Positions 1 through 9,783 of a stretch of DNA of 37,091 nt are shown here, piece by piece. The translations under genes were made by a program, and so were the position numbers. Position 1 is the stretch's first letter; every line of letters starts with the position of its first letter. The stretch lies in NCBI GenBank assembly GCA_947373605.1, contig CANBYM010000021.1, positions 1 through 37,091 of the forward strand, read 5' to 3'. The notes beneath the pieces were generated by a model. It was not told where the DNA came from and did no database searches. It saw only the letters and a list, made by a program, of their open reading frames with translations. This DNA comes from Comamonadaceae bacterium. GTDB taxonomy: Bacteria > Pseudomonadota > Gammaproteobacteria > Burkholderiales > Burkholderiaceae_C.

Positions 1-1
1 A

Positions 2-877
2 TCACGTGCCAAAGCCCTGAAGAAAGAGTTGGAATGGTCGCGCCAAAACCCCAAGGCCCGCCAGGCCAAGAGCAAGGCCCGTCTGGCCCGCTTTGAAGAA
101 TTGAGCGATTTCGAATACCAGAAGCGCAATGAAACCAATGAAATCTTTATCCCGGTGGCAGACCGTCTGGGCCATGAAGTGATTGAGTTCACCAATGTCA
201 CCAAGTCGTTTGGTGACCGCGTGCTGATTGACAACCTGAGCTTCAAGATTCCTGCGGGTGCCATCGTCGGCATCATCGGTCCCAACGGTGCAGGTAAATC
301 AACCCTGTTCAAGCTCATTGCAGGCAAAGAAAAGGCCGATAGCGGTGAAGTCAAAATCGGTCAAACCGTCAAGATGGCGTTTGTGGACCAGCACCGTGAC
401 GACCTCTCCAACGACAAGACGGTTTGGGAAGACGTGTCCGGTGGCCTGGACATGATGAACGTGGGCAAGTTCCAAATGGCCAGTCGCGCTTACTGCGGCC
501 GCTTCAACTTCAACGGTGCAGACCAGCAGAAAAAAGTAGGCATGCTCTCCGGTGGTGAACGCGGACGCCTGCATCTGGCCAAAACGCTGATTGCCGGTGG
601 CAACGTGCTGATGCTCGATGAGCCATCCAACGACTTGGACGTGGAAACCCTGCGCGCGCTGGAAGATGCCCTGCTGGAGTTTGCCGGCACCATGCTGGTG
701 ATCAGCCATGACCGCTGGTTTCTGGACCGCATTGCGACCCACATTCTGGCGGCCGAGGGCGAGAGCCAATGGACCTTCTTTGATGGCAATTATCAGGAAT
801 ATGAAGCCGATAAGAAGAAACGTTTGGGTGAAGAAGGTGCAAAACCCAAACGAATGAGGTACAAAGCACTTAAGTAA
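2..877 (+). CDS. ettA: Energy-dependent translational throttle protein EttA (ABC-F ATPase), 5' truncated
   Basis: This is the C-terminal part of an ABC-F protein; the frame is open to the left window edge, so the true start lies upstream. The visible 291 residues cover the end of the inter-domain linker and the whole second ATPase domain. That domain has Walker A GPNGAGKST, signature LSGGERGRLHLAK, Walker B LMLDEPSNDLD and the switch histidine in ISHDRWFLDR. The linker stretch EYQKRNETNE and the closing KRMRYK resemble E. coli EttA closely. Members bind the ribosomal E site and couple the ATP/ADP state to entry into elongation. There is no transmembrane segment, so it is not a transporter. 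Family and subfamily assignment is confident; function is by homology. The next gene starts 19 nt after the stop. Confidence 0.93.
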   Translation, partial: SRAKALKKELEWSRQNPKARQAKSKARLARFEELSDFEYQKRNETNEIFIPVADRLGHEVIEFTNVTKSFGDRVLIDNLSFKIPAGAIVGIIGPNGAGKSTLFKLIAGKEKADSGEVKIGQTVKMAFVDQHRDDLSNDKTVWEDVSGGLDMMNVGKFQMASRAYCGRFNFNGADQQKKVGMLSGGERGRLHLAKTLIAGGNVLMLDEPSNDLDVETLRALEDALLEFAGTMLVISHDRWFLDRIATHILAAEGESQWTFFDGNYQEYEADKKKRLGEEGAKPKRMRYKALK

Positions 878-882
878 CTCAA

Positions 883-896
883 TATAAAGCTCCGCT
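883..896 (+). promoter_or_regulatory. Candidate -10 element directly before the DUF1631 start
   Basis: TATAAA lies at 883-888, eight bases before the ATG at 897, and no Shine-Dalgarno-like purine run lies between. The spacing would put transcription start within a base or two of the start codon. No good -35 hexamer is visible, because the upstream bases are the end of ettA. This would give the signalling cluster its own promoter, but the assignment is by eye only. Confidence 0.35.
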
Positions 897-3320
897 ATGT
901 CCGTTGTGCCGAACGCATCTGCTTCTCATGCTCTGACCAAGGGTCAGATGACTTACCGGGACATAGTGCAGGAAGCCGCCAACGCCGGCGAGTTGCTGAT
1001 GGTCAAGCTGGCGTCGGCGGCTAGGCTTTCGTTGCAAACCCGTGAGGCAGCCTCCCGCGACCTGCGGGAGCGCGACGGGCTAACGCAGTCGGCCAAGCTG
1101 CTGCGTATGCATGAATCCAACCTATGCAAGCGCTATCCGGCTGCCCTGCTTGAGGCATTTGCGAACCCCGAAGGTTTCAAAAAGGCCGCTGCCGTATCTA
1201 TTGACGATTTGCAGTTCGATCAGCTGGAGTTAATGGACGAAGTCACTGTGCTTACCAGTGTGGCACTTGCCCGCACTCAGCAAGTCGCCTCGATGGCCAG
1301 TGAGGTTAGTCTGTCAGATCTGAATGCCTTGATTTGCACGCTGTTGGGTTTGGGTTCAGTGCGTCCCGAGCGCAACCCTTTGCGCCCCGAGATTTATATC
1401 AATGCGCTGAAAGACACGATCGAAAGCACCAAGGTGCCCGCTGCCACACAGCTTGACTGGATTTCAAGCATGAGTGCTACGTTGGGACAGGAGCTGCGCA
1501 ACATGTATGTTGGCTTGTGCAAGCGTTTGCGTGCCGATGGCGTAGTGGCTGCTACTTTTACCCTAGCCCACACGCCGCTTCCTGCCGGCATAGGGCGTGG
1601 CATTGCACAGCAATCTGATAGTCGGGTCAGCTCCGCTGCGATGTCTTCACCCTCAGATCCGGCGCAACCGGCTTACCCAGGTGGAGCAGCGGTGTCTGGA
1701 GAGTCGTATTCAGCCGGGGCCCAGCCGGCAAGCGCTCAATTCTCTGCCCCGGTGCGCGACACGCCCGTTCGCGTGCGTGGCCGCGACGAAGCCTTGCTAA
1801 CTCTGGACAAACTGCGCCGCCTGCTATCGGGCGAGTTTGATTTGCCCCAGGCGTCCAGCAAAGTGGAGCAGTTTGCCCAACAGTTTGCCCAGCAATTCGA
1901 GGGCGGACCAGCGCTTGCGCAGCAGCACCATCAGGAGACCGGATTTGATGCCACTGTGCCCGCTGCGCTGGAAGCCCTGAATGAAATGCGGCAGGTTGAC
2001 CGGGTGGTGCAAACTCTGGAACAGCGTCGTATGGCCCCGCAGCAGGGCGCAATCAACGGGACGTCTGTGGAGGGTATCCGGCACGAGTTGCGCCGCAATG
2101 TGCGTGACATGGCGCAGGCACTGAGCTTGGAAGTTGTCACACTGATGGTCGACAACATGGCCCGCGACCCGCGCCTGCTTGGACCCATGCAACAGCTATT
2201 GCGTGACCTGGAGCCGGCGCTGTTGCGCCTGGCCTTGGTGGACCCCCGATTTTTTACCGACAAGCAGCACTGCGCGCGACGGTTACTGCAAGATATTACC
2301 CACAGCAGCCTAGCGTTCAGTTCGGTTTCGGCGGATGGTTTTGATGGGTATTTGCGCAATCTGCGAGATGCCATGGGCCCCTTGCTGACAGCTCCGATTG
2401 AGAGTTCTGAGCCTTTTGAAAAGACGCTGGCAGCGTTGCAAGAAGGATGGAGTCGCGTTGAGCGTGTCAAAGAAAAGGACCGCGAGGTAGCGGTTGGTGT
2501 GCTCAAGCATGCCGAAGCACGTAACTTGCTGGCTGAAAAAATTGCCCGTGGCATTGATGCACACCCGGACTCCAAGCTGGTGCCCGCAGCAGTCATCGAT
2601 TTCCTGTGTGGACCGTGGGCTCAGGTGGTTGCACAGGCCCGCATCAAAGGCGGGGCTGGTTCCACGGTAGCCGATAAATACCAGGCACTAATTGCGGCCA
2701 TGCTTTGGAGCGCGCACCCTGAACTTGCAAGCCAAAGTGTGCCCAAGCTCACGCGTCTGGTGCCCAAGTTAATCAGTACCTTGCGTGAAGGACTGGACAC
2801 GATTCACTACCCGGCTACCAAAACCAGTGCCTTTTTGGAATCGCTGATGGCAATCCATCAAGTGGCGTTCCGCGGTATATCGCAGGCCCTGCAGGCAATT
2901 GCCGCGAAGCCTGCTAAGCCCGTTGCAGTTCGCTTGGTGGAAGATGGAAATCCGTGGATTGCACCTGAAGAGGCAATTTCCTCCAACTTCATCGATATTG
3001 CCGGATCGGACGAAGTTAGTCAGGTGCCGCAGAAGGTGCAAAACCTGTCAGTGGACGACGATTTACCGATTGGATCCTGGGTGGAACTGTTGACCAATAG
3101 TCACTGGGTACGTACCCAGCTGACTTGGTCCAGTCCGCATGGCACATTATTTTTGTTTACCAGTGTCTTCGGGACCACTCAGTCCATGACACGACGGTCG
3201 CGAGACAAGCTTGTTGAGGCTGGAAAGTTAAGGCTTATCTCAGACCATGCGGTCGTAGAGGTGGCACTCGATGCAGTGGCCCAGGAAGCCATGCGAAACA
3301 GCGTGGACAGCGGGCTGTAG
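897..3320 (+). CDS. DUF1631 family protein
   Basis: An 807-residue soluble protein that resembles the DUF1631 family, large proteins of unknown function common in Beta- and Gammaproteobacteria. It is mostly helical. Residues about 240-300 form a low-complexity Ser/Ala/Pro/Gln-rich linker, followed by a short FAQQ tandem repeat near residue 325. The C-terminal 100 residues are a compact beta-rich module (LPIGSWVELL... then LFLFTSVFG...) typical of the family end. There is no signal peptide or membrane segment. It is the first gene of the signalling cluster: the hybrid kinase starts 11 nt after its stop, so co-transcription is likely. A regulatory partner role for the kinase is inferred from context only; no catalytic motif is visible. 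Confidence 0.8.
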   Translation: MSVVPNASASHALTKGQMTYRDIVQEAANAGELLMVKLASAARLSLQTREAASRDLRERDGLTQSAKLLRMHESNLCKRYPAALLEAFANPEGFKKAAAVSIDDLQFDQLELMDEVTVLTSVALARTQQVASMASEVSLSDLNALICTLLGLGSVRPERNPLRPEIYINALKDTIESTKVPAATQLDWISSMSATLGQELRNMYVGLCKRLRADGVVAATFTLAHTPLPAGIGRGIAQQSDSRVSSAAMSSPSDPAQPAYPGGAAVSGESYSAGAQPASAQFSAPVRDTPVRVRGRDEALLTLDKLRRLLSGEFDLPQASSKVEQFAQQFAQQFEGGPALAQQHHQETGFDATVPAALEALNEMRQVDRVVQTLEQRRMAPQQGAINGTSVEGIRHELRRNVRDMAQALSLEVVTLMVDNMARDPRLLGPMQQLLRDLEPALLRLALVDPRFFTDKQHCARRLLQDITHSSLAFSSVSADGFDGYLRNLRDAMGPLLTAPIESSEPFEKTLAALQEGWSRVERVKEKDREVAVGVLKHAEARNLLAEKIARGIDAHPDSKLVPAAVIDFLCGPWAQVVAQARIKGGAGSTVADKYQALIAAMLWSAHPELASQSVPKLTRLVPKLISTLREGLDTIHYPATKTSAFLESLMAIHQVAFRGISQALQAIAAKPAKPVAVRLVEDGNPWIAPEEAISSNFIDIAGSDEVSQVPQKVQNLSVDDDLPIGSWVELLTNSHWVRTQLTWSSPHGTLFLFTSVFGTTQSMTRRSRDKLVEAGKLRLISDHAVVEVALDAVAQEAMRNSVDSGL

Positions 3321-3331
3321 CGCACACACAC

Positions 3332-6300
3332 ATGAGCACCCAATTGCGCTTTATCAGTGGGGCAGCTCTTATCCTTTGTGCAATAGCGCTGCCCGCAGAG
3401 GCGCAGCTTGTAACCACAATCGCGCAAGCCAGAGGCTTTGCGTCCACCGTCTTTTTTACGCTGATCCCACTGGTGTTGGCGGCCCTGCTAGTGTGCGGGA
3501 TCTGGCTGTACAAATATGCCCAAAGGCGGGAGCAGCAAGGGTCGGAAGCAGAATTGCTGGTGTACAAAATGCCCATGTGGTTCGCTTTGCCGGTGGCTCT
3601 TGCGGGTGCGAGCTTGACGTTTTTTTTGGCCAATCAAGCACGCCAGGACAACTACACGGCGGCTCATTTTCGCTTTTTGCAACAGGTGGAAACCACCGAG
3701 CACCTCATACAGTCGGAAGTTGAAGATTTGGCCCGGCCGCTGGAGGCAATTCGGGGAACCTTCGTAGCCAGTGATTGTGTTAAGCGCAAAGAGTTTTCTC
3801 AACTCATGGGGGCCTTGAACATTCGGCAGGCCTATCCGGGAGTGCGGGGCTTCGGTTTCATACAGCCGGTTGCGCGCAAGGACCTCGCAAAATTTGTTGC
3901 TGCACAGCGTGCATCCGGCGTTGCCGAATTTGAGGTTAAGGAGCTGGACGCTTCGCATAGCAGCGTAACTCCCATCGGTAAAACTTTTGATGACCTGATG
4001 GTTGTGAAATACATTGAGCCCGACTTTGTAAATCATTTTGCGTTGGGCTTTGATATTGGTTCAGAGCCCAGTCGGCGTGAAGCGGCAGAAGCTGCTATGA
4101 CCTCCGGCCAACCGACAGTTACCCGTAAAGTGACGCTTAAAACTGACAGCATGCACCGTCCGGGGTTTTTGATGCTGCTACCAATTTACGCAACAGGTAC
4201 TGCACCCGAATCGCAGGATGAGCGCAGGCGCGCACTCAAGGGTTGGTCAGTGGCAACCGTGGTGTGGGCTGAATTGATGGTGCATGTCGGTGAGCTTGAT
4301 CGTCACGTGATGGATTTTCAAATTTTCGATGCGCCCGATGCCGCTCAGCAGAATTTGATTTTCGACAGCCTGATTCCGGTGGGTGAGACCTCACATGCTG
4401 AGAGCTTAACGCGCGACCGCGACAGCCTTTTTTCAGAAACAAGGCCGGTGATGGTGGCCGATCAGGTGCTTTACTTTAAAACGCAGTCGACACCGGAGTT
4501 CGAGGCTGGTTTTGACCGGAAGTCCCACCTGAAGTTGGCATTGTGGGGATCCACGCTGAGTGTTTTGGCGTCAATCGTGATTTGGTTGTTGCTCGCCGGT
4601 CGCAGTCGCGCTGAGAAGCTGGCCCAAGGTATGACGGCAGATTTGGAGCGGCTGGCGATTGTTGCCAAGCGCACAAACAACTCTGTAGTCATTACAGATT
4701 TGCAGCGTCGCATCACCTGGGCCAATGAGGGATTTACCCGCCTCACCGGGTATACATTGGACGAAGTCATCGGCAAAGTGCCGGGCAGTTTTTTGCAAAG
4801 TGAAGAAACCGACGCTTCGATACGGCGGGTTATTGGGGAGGAGCTGACTGCGCTGCGTCCCAGCCACCATGTGATTCGCAATCGCCACAAAGACGGACAC
4901 CACTACTGGCTGGAGTTCGAGATCTTGCCTTTGTATAACAGCTTGGGCGAGGCCACCGGCTACATGGGTGTGCAAAGCAATGTCACTGCACAGGTAGAGG
5001 CTCGTGATGCGCTGGCACGCGAAAAGGACCGTGCTGAAAATATTCTTTCGGGCACCAATGTGGGCACGTGGGAGAGTAATTTGATCACCGGTGAGTCACG
5101 CTGGAATGAGCGGTGGCACACCATGATGGGGTACGACCGGGACGAGGTGGTGCCCGATGCTGATGGGTTCTGGCAGAGGATATTGCACCCCGATGACGCC
5201 GTGCGCATCAATAACGCCTTGCGCTCCTGCATATCGGGTAGCCTGGACAGTTACTCTTGCGAGGTGCGCGTGCGGCATAAAGACGGGCGTTGGATGTGGA
5301 TTTTGAGCCGCGCCAGAGTCATGTCACGCGGCAAGGAAGGGCGCGCCGAATGGATCGGTGGCGTGCACACCGACATTAGCGATTCCAAGCAAACCGAACT
5401 GGATTTGCGCGACACCAAGGCCTTTTTGGACCGCGCCGGGCGCGTCGCGGGGGTGGGCGCCTGGCAGGCTGACTTGATCAGCGGCAACGTGATCTGGAGT
5501 GAACACACCTGTGCCATCCACGGCGTCCTGCCGGGTCACCGACCCACGTTGGAAGAGTCCATGCGTTACTACCCGCCACAAGCGCGCGCCAAACTGCAAG
5601 CAGGCATGGAGCGCGCATTGTCGGAAGGGCATAGCTGGGATTTGGTCATTGAGTTTGTCAATGCGCAGGGCCAGGCGCTGTGGGTCAGGTCGTTTGGCGA
5701 AGCGGAATACGACGACCGGGGTCCGGTGCGTATCGTCGGCGCTATTCAGGACGTCACCAAGGACAAGTTGGCGCAACTCGAAGTGGAACGCAGCGGAGCG
5801 CTGTTACGTGCCGCTATTGATGCCATTGATGAGGCTTTTGTGATCTACGATCCTCAGGATAACTTGTTGTTTTGCAACGATAAGTACCGCCTGTTATACG
5901 CAACCACGGCCGACTTGCTTGTGCAAGGCGTGTCGTTCGAACACATCATTCGCACTGGAGTACAACGCGGTCAGTACCTGGAAGCAGCCGGTCGTGAAGA
6001 AGAATGGATTGCCCAACGTTTGGCCCAACATAGGACAGGCGATATCCGTTCGGTACAGCGGTTGGACGACGGTCGCTGGCTCAAGGTGCTGGAGCGCAAA
6101 ATGCCTGACGGCCATACGGTGGGCTTCAGGGTGGACATTTCAACGCTGAAAAATGCGACCGAACTGGCCGAGTCCACCAGCGCTGCGCTGGCCATACAGC
6201 AAGCCCGGCTGCAGGGGATTTTGGAGGGTACCAACGTCGGCACTTGGGAGTGGAATGTGCAGACCGGTGAATTGGTTCTGAACGAACGATGGGCTGCGAT

Positions 6301-9289
6301 TGCGGGCTACACCTTAGCTGATTTGGAGCCGATTGACATCAATACCTGGATACGCCTGACACACCCACAGGATTTGACGATTTCCAATGAAAAGCTGATG
6401 CTCCACTTTGAAGGCAAATCAGATTTTTACGAATGTGAAGCGCGCCTGTTGAATAAGAATGGCGATTGGGTCTGGGTGCTGGATCGGGGCAAAGTATCGC
6501 GTTGGAATGATGAGGGAAAGCCTCTCATCATGTCCGGTACGCACATGGATATCACGGAGCGCAAAGAGGCGGAGAATTCCGTAGCGGCAATTTCTGCGAC
6601 GTTGCAGAATGTGCTGGACGCCGCTGTCAATGTGGGCATTATCAGCAGCGGGCTGGAGCGCACCATTGAGGTCTTCAACAAGGGCGCCGAAAACCTGCTG
6701 GGCTACTCCGCAGAGGAGATTGTCAATAAAGATATCGGCATCGGCTTCTTCGATCCGGGCGAGCTTGCGGCCTTGAGTGAATCGCTGGAACTGGTCAACG
6801 GTCATGAGCCAACCGTGCAGGAGTTGTTCTCGCATATGTATGAGACTGACGGTCCTCAGGAGTGGACCTTGATACGCAAGAATGGCGAGCGCTTCAAAGC
6901 CAGTCTGATTTACTCGCCCATGCGGGATATGGCCGGCGGCCTTACCGGCAATCTGTGTGTTGTGTACGACATATCCAAGCAAAAGGAATTTGAGTCTTCG
7001 CTGCGTGACGCCATGCATCTGGCTGAACAGTCCAGCGTTGCCAAGAGCCAGTTCCTAGCCAATATGAGCCACGAAATCCGTACGCCTATGAATGCAATTT
7101 TGGGCATGTTGCAGTTGCTTACCACTACGGCGCTGGACCGCCGCCAGGATGATTACGTAGAAAAGGCCAAAGGCGCGGCGAAGTCGCTTTTGGGGTTGCT
7201 CAATGACATTCTGGACTTCTCCAAAGTGGAGGCTGGAAAAATGCAATTGGCTCCCGAGTTGTTCGATCTGGATACATTGCTGGAAGATTTGGCGGTGATT
7301 TTTTCGTCCAATCTGGGACGTAAAGCGGTTGATCTGGTGTACGACATTGATCCGGCTATTCCCCGGCAACTGATAGGCGATGCGTTGCGCATCAAGCAGG
7401 TGCTGATCAACCTGGGCGGCAACGCAGTCAAATTTACGCAACAAGGTGAAGTGATTCTGCGCATGGTGCTGTTGGCTCGCACACCCGAGCGGATCCGCGT
7501 GCATATTGCGGTGGTGGACTCGGGAATCGGAATCGCACCGGAAAATCAGGCACGTATTTTTGAGGCCTTTACGCAGGCTGAAGCCAACACCACACGTCGC
7601 TTTGGTGGAACCGGTCTGGGCCTCGTTATTTCAACGCGACTGATCCGCCTGATGGGCGGCGAGCTTGAACTTAGCAGCGCCGTCGGTCGGGGCAGTACCT
7701 TCAGTTTCACGCTGGATTTGCCCGCCGCCTCACTGGCCCCTGGACCGGAAAGTACTCCACCAACAGGGCCCGCAGTGCGTGCGCTGTTGGTGGATGACAA
7801 CCCGATGGCTTGTGCGGCCAATGCTGCCATGCTGCGTGGTCTGGGTTGGAGTGTGCAGGAGGCCGATTCAGGTGGTCAGGCGCTGGAATGGTTGCAATTG
7901 AATCGGGATGCCAAGCAGGATGCACCCGACGTGGTGTTTGTCGATTCCGGCATGCCTGACATGGATGGAGAGCAAGTGGTGTGCTTAGCAAGGAAGTTGT
8001 ATGAGGGCCGTTCGGCGCCCAGATTCATACTGCTCACGGGCGACAATAGGGAGGCCATGCAATTGAGAAGCGAGGCCCGCAGCGAGAGACCGGATGGAAT
8101 TGCTGTTAAACCTATGACCGCGGCCATGTTTGCACATGCATTGGACCTGGCACGCAGCGATCGCGCCAATGCGCCAGGGAGCACTGCGCGACAGCCGGCT
8201 GAGGTGCCTTTAGGGACGCCATTGGATGGAATGCGTGTGTTGCTGGTGGAAGATAACCCCATCAATCAGCAGGTGGCTTTGGAACTGCTGACAGCCCAGG
8301 GGGCTTTGGTCACCGTGGCGGAAAACGGTTTGGAAGGGCTCAACGCTATCCGTGCAGCCAGCCCCCTTTTTGATGTTGTGCTGATGGATTTGCAAATGCC
8401 GGTGATGGACGGATTAAGTGCCGTCCGTTTGTTGCGCGAAGACACGCGGTTTGCCACGTTGCCAGTGATCGCCATGACCGCCAATGCCATGGACACAGAC
8501 CGCCATGCTTGCATGCAGGCCGGAATGAACGACCATGTTGGTAAGCCGTTCGATTTGACAAACCTGCTTGAAACACTGGTGCGGCACACCCACTGGCAGC
8601 CCCTGGTGCCGGCCGCGCAAATTTCGTCCTTTGCAGGGCAGGCGAGTGCAGGTTCAACCGTTCCTGATTCGTTGCCACTGAGCTGGCCCAAGGGTTTGGA
8701 GATCGATGCTGCGTTAGCGCGGATGGGCGGTAACCGGGGATTGCTCCAGCGTGCTATCGGCGCGTTCGTAGCCGATGCACGGCAGCTGGTTAGCCGCCTG
8801 AACGTGCAGTTGGACACCGACGCGCGTGAGGACGCCAAGCGTGAGCTGCACGCTTTTAAAGGCTTGGCTGCCACCCTGGGCGCGTCAAAACTCTCCGAGC
8901 TTGCTGCCGCGGCCGAAAAGTCGGTGGCCGATCAACCAAGGACCACCATCGATGCACAACTTGCGGACATGGAGCAACAGATGAAAACAGTGCTGCCGGA
9001 CTTGGAGTCGGTGGCGCGGGACTTGGCGGAATCATCGTCAATCACTTCCAATCAGGGCACGCTGGTCGGCATAGATAATTCCGCAATTACGGTGGGCTTG
9101 CATAATTTGCTAAAGGCGCTGCATGCGTCAGATATGCAGGCCATGGTGTTACATGCTGAGCTTCGGCAAGCGGTGGGTGAGGAGGTGGCACTGCAAATGG
9201 TGCGATTGGACGCCGCCATGGCCGACTTGGAGCTCGAAGAAGCTGCGGTAGAGTGTGAGAAGTTGCTGCAGCAACTATTATCAAAATAA
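3332..9289 (+). CDS. CHASE/multi-PAS hybrid sensor histidine kinase with two receivers and Hpt
   Basis: A 1985-residue membrane hybrid kinase. Approximate order: signal-peptide-like N-terminus, TM at 41-61, TM at 83-103, periplasmic CHASE-type domain about 130-350 ([13 protein letters not shown]), TM at 402-423. Six PAS domains follow, at about 440-555, 568-690, 697-812, 820-945, 960-1085 and 1086-1217. HisKA has phospho-acceptor His1247 in SHEIRTPMN. HATPase_c has the N box NLGGNAVKF and G boxes DSGIGIA and GGTGLGL. Receiver 1 has phospho-Asp1538, receiver 2 has phospho-Asp1686 and the KPF lysine, and Hpt has His1840 in HAFKGLA. All relay residues are present, so a full His-Asp-His-Asp relay is possible. 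The ligand is unknown. It sits 11 nt after the DUF1631 gene and 15 nt before a receiver-only gene. No clear Shine-Dalgarno precedes the ATG; coupling to the upstream gene is likely. Confidence 0.93.
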   Translation: MSTQLRFISGAALILCAIALPAEAQLVTTIAQARGFASTVFFTLIPLVLAALLVCGIWLYKYAQRREQQGSEAELLVYKMPMWFALPVALAGASLTFFLANQARQDNYTAAHFRFLQQVETTEHLIQSEVEDLARPLEAIRGTFVASDCVKRKEFSQLMGALNIRQAYPGVRGFGFIQPVARKDLAKFVAAQRASGVAEFEVKELDASHSSVTPIGKTFDDLMVVKYIEPDFVNHFALGFDIGSEPSRREAAEAAMTSGQPTVTRKVTLKTDSMHRPGFLMLLPIYATGTAPESQDERRRALKGWSVATVVWAELMVHVGELDRHVMDFQIFDAPDAAQQNLIFDSLIPVGETSHAESLTRDRDSLFSETRPVMVADQVLYFKTQSTPEFEAGFDRKSHLKLALWGSTLSVLASIVIWLLLAGRSRAEKLAQGMTADLERLAIVAKRTNNSVVITDLQRRITWANEGFTRLTGYTLDEVIGKVPGSFLQSEETDASIRRVIGEELTALRPSHHVIRNRHKDGHHYWLEFEILPLYNSLGEATGYMGVQSNVTAQVEARDALAREKDRAENILSGTNVGTWESNLITGESRWNERWHTMMGYDRDEVVPDADGFWQRILHPDDAVRINNALRSCISGSLDSYSCEVRVRHKDGRWMWILSRARVMSRGKEGRAEWIGGVHTDISDSKQTELDLRDTKAFLDRAGRVAGVGAWQADLISGNVIWSEHTCAIHGVLPGHRPTLEESMRYYPPQARAKLQAGMERALSEGHSWDLVIEFVNAQGQALWVRSFGEAEYDDRGPVRIVGAIQDVTKDKLAQLEVERSGALLRAAIDAIDEAFVIYDPQDNLLFCNDKYRLLYATTADLLVQGVSFEHIIRTGVQRGQYLEAAGREEEWIAQRLAQHRTGDIRSVQRLDDGRWLKVLERKMPDGHTVGFRVDISTLKNATELAESTSAALAIQQARLQGILEGTNVGTWEWNVQTGELVLNERWAAIAGYTLADLEPIDINTWIRLTHPQDLTISNEKLMLHFEGKSDFYECEARLLNKNGDWVWVLDRGKVSRWNDEGKPLIMSGTHMDITERKEAENSVAAISATLQNVLDAAVNVGIISSGLERTIEVFNKGAENLLGYSAEEIVNKDIGIGFFDPGELAALSESLELVNGHEPTVQELFSHMYETDGPQEWTLIRKNGERFKASLIYSPMRDMAGGLTGNLCVVYDISKQKEFESSLRDAMHLAEQSSVAKSQFLANMSHEIRTPMNAILGMLQLLTTTALDRRQDDYVEKAKGAAKSLLGLLNDILDFSKVEAGKMQLAPELFDLDTLLEDLAVIFSSNLGRKAVDLVYDIDPAIPRQLIGDALRIKQVLINLGGNAVKFTQQGEVILRMVLLARTPERIRVHIAVVDSGIGIAPENQARIFEAFTQAEANTTRRFGGTGLGLVISTRLIRLMGGELELSSAVGRGSTFSFTLDLPAASLAPGPESTPPTGPAVRALLVDDNPMACAANAAMLRGLGWSVQEADSGGQALEWLQLNRDAKQDAPDVVFVDSGMPDMDGEQVVCLARKLYEGRSAPRFILLTGDNREAMQLRSEARSERPDGIAVKPMTAAMFAHALDLARSDRANAPGSTARQPAEVPLGTPLDGMRVLLVEDNPINQQVALELLTAQGALVTVAENGLEGLNAIRAASPLFDVVLMDLQMPVMDGLSAVRLLREDTRFATLPVIAMTANAMDTDRHACMQAGMNDHVGKPFDLTNLLETLVRHTHWQPLVPAAQISSFAGQASAGSTVPDSLPLSWPKGLEIDAALARMGGNRGLLQRAIGAFVADARQLVSRLNVQLDTDAREDAKRELHAFKGLAATLGASKLSELAAAAEKSVADQPRTTIDAQLADMEQQMKTVLPDLESVARDLAESSSITSNQGTLVGIDNSAITVGLHNLLKALHASDMQAMVLHAELRQAVGEEVALQMVRLDAAMADLELEEAAVECEKLLQQLLSK

Positions 9290-9304
9290 AGGACCAGTCC
9301 CGCA

Positions 9305-9718
9305 ATGTCCGTTAACGCATCCTTTCCGACCACGGCCACTAGAGCACTCAAAGTTTTGGTGGCAGAAGACAACATCATTAACCAACGCTTGGTGGTGGCA
9401 ATGCTTTCCACGCTGGGCCACACCGGGGTGGTAGTAGGGGATGGAGAAAAGGCTTTGAAATGTCTCTCCAAATTAAAGTTTGACGTGGTGCTGATGGACG
9501 TCATGATGCCCAACATGGACGGAATTGAAGCGCTGCAAGCCATTCGCGCCCAAGAACAGGAAACGGGTGGTCATTTGCCCATTGTCATGGCTACGGCACA
9601 TACCGAGCCAGGTGATGCGGCCCGGTTTAAGCGCGCTGGCGCTGATGGCTATTTGTCCAAACCGATAGACATAGATCAGTTAAAGGCCGAATTGGGCCGG
9701 TTATCTGCGCACCGTTAG
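9305..9718 (+). CDS. Single-domain response regulator (REC only)
   Basis: A 137-residue protein that is essentially one receiver domain. It has the acidic pocket VAEDN near the N-terminus, phospho-acceptor Asp65 in VLMDVMMPNMDG, the switch Thr in MATAHTE and the lysine in LSKPID. No DNA-binding or enzymatic output domain follows. Such proteins act as terminal phospho-acceptors or diffusible effectors like CheY. The start 15 nt after the hybrid kinase, with AAGGA upstream, argues for the same operon. The kinase ends in an Hpt domain, so this protein is the natural terminal receiver of that relay (inference). The partner could instead be a flagellar motor or another Hpt elsewhere. Confidence 0.9.
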   Translation: MSVNASFPTTATRALKVLVAEDNIINQRLVVAMLSTLGHTGVVVGDGEKALKCLSKLKFDVVLMDVMMPNMDGIEALQAIRAQEQETGGHLPIVMATAHTEPGDAARFKRAGADGYLSKPIDIDQLKAELGRLSAHR

Positions 9719-9783
9719 CGCGCAAAAACGATTACTATTTCGACCAACGCTAATAAACGAGTCGAGCCATTTTTGCCAAGACT

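Noticed and set aside
6419-7018. 199-codon - strand frame opposite the hybrid kinase
   Set aside because: Opposite the PAS5/PAS6 coding region, no recognisable domain; coding pattern explained by the + strand.
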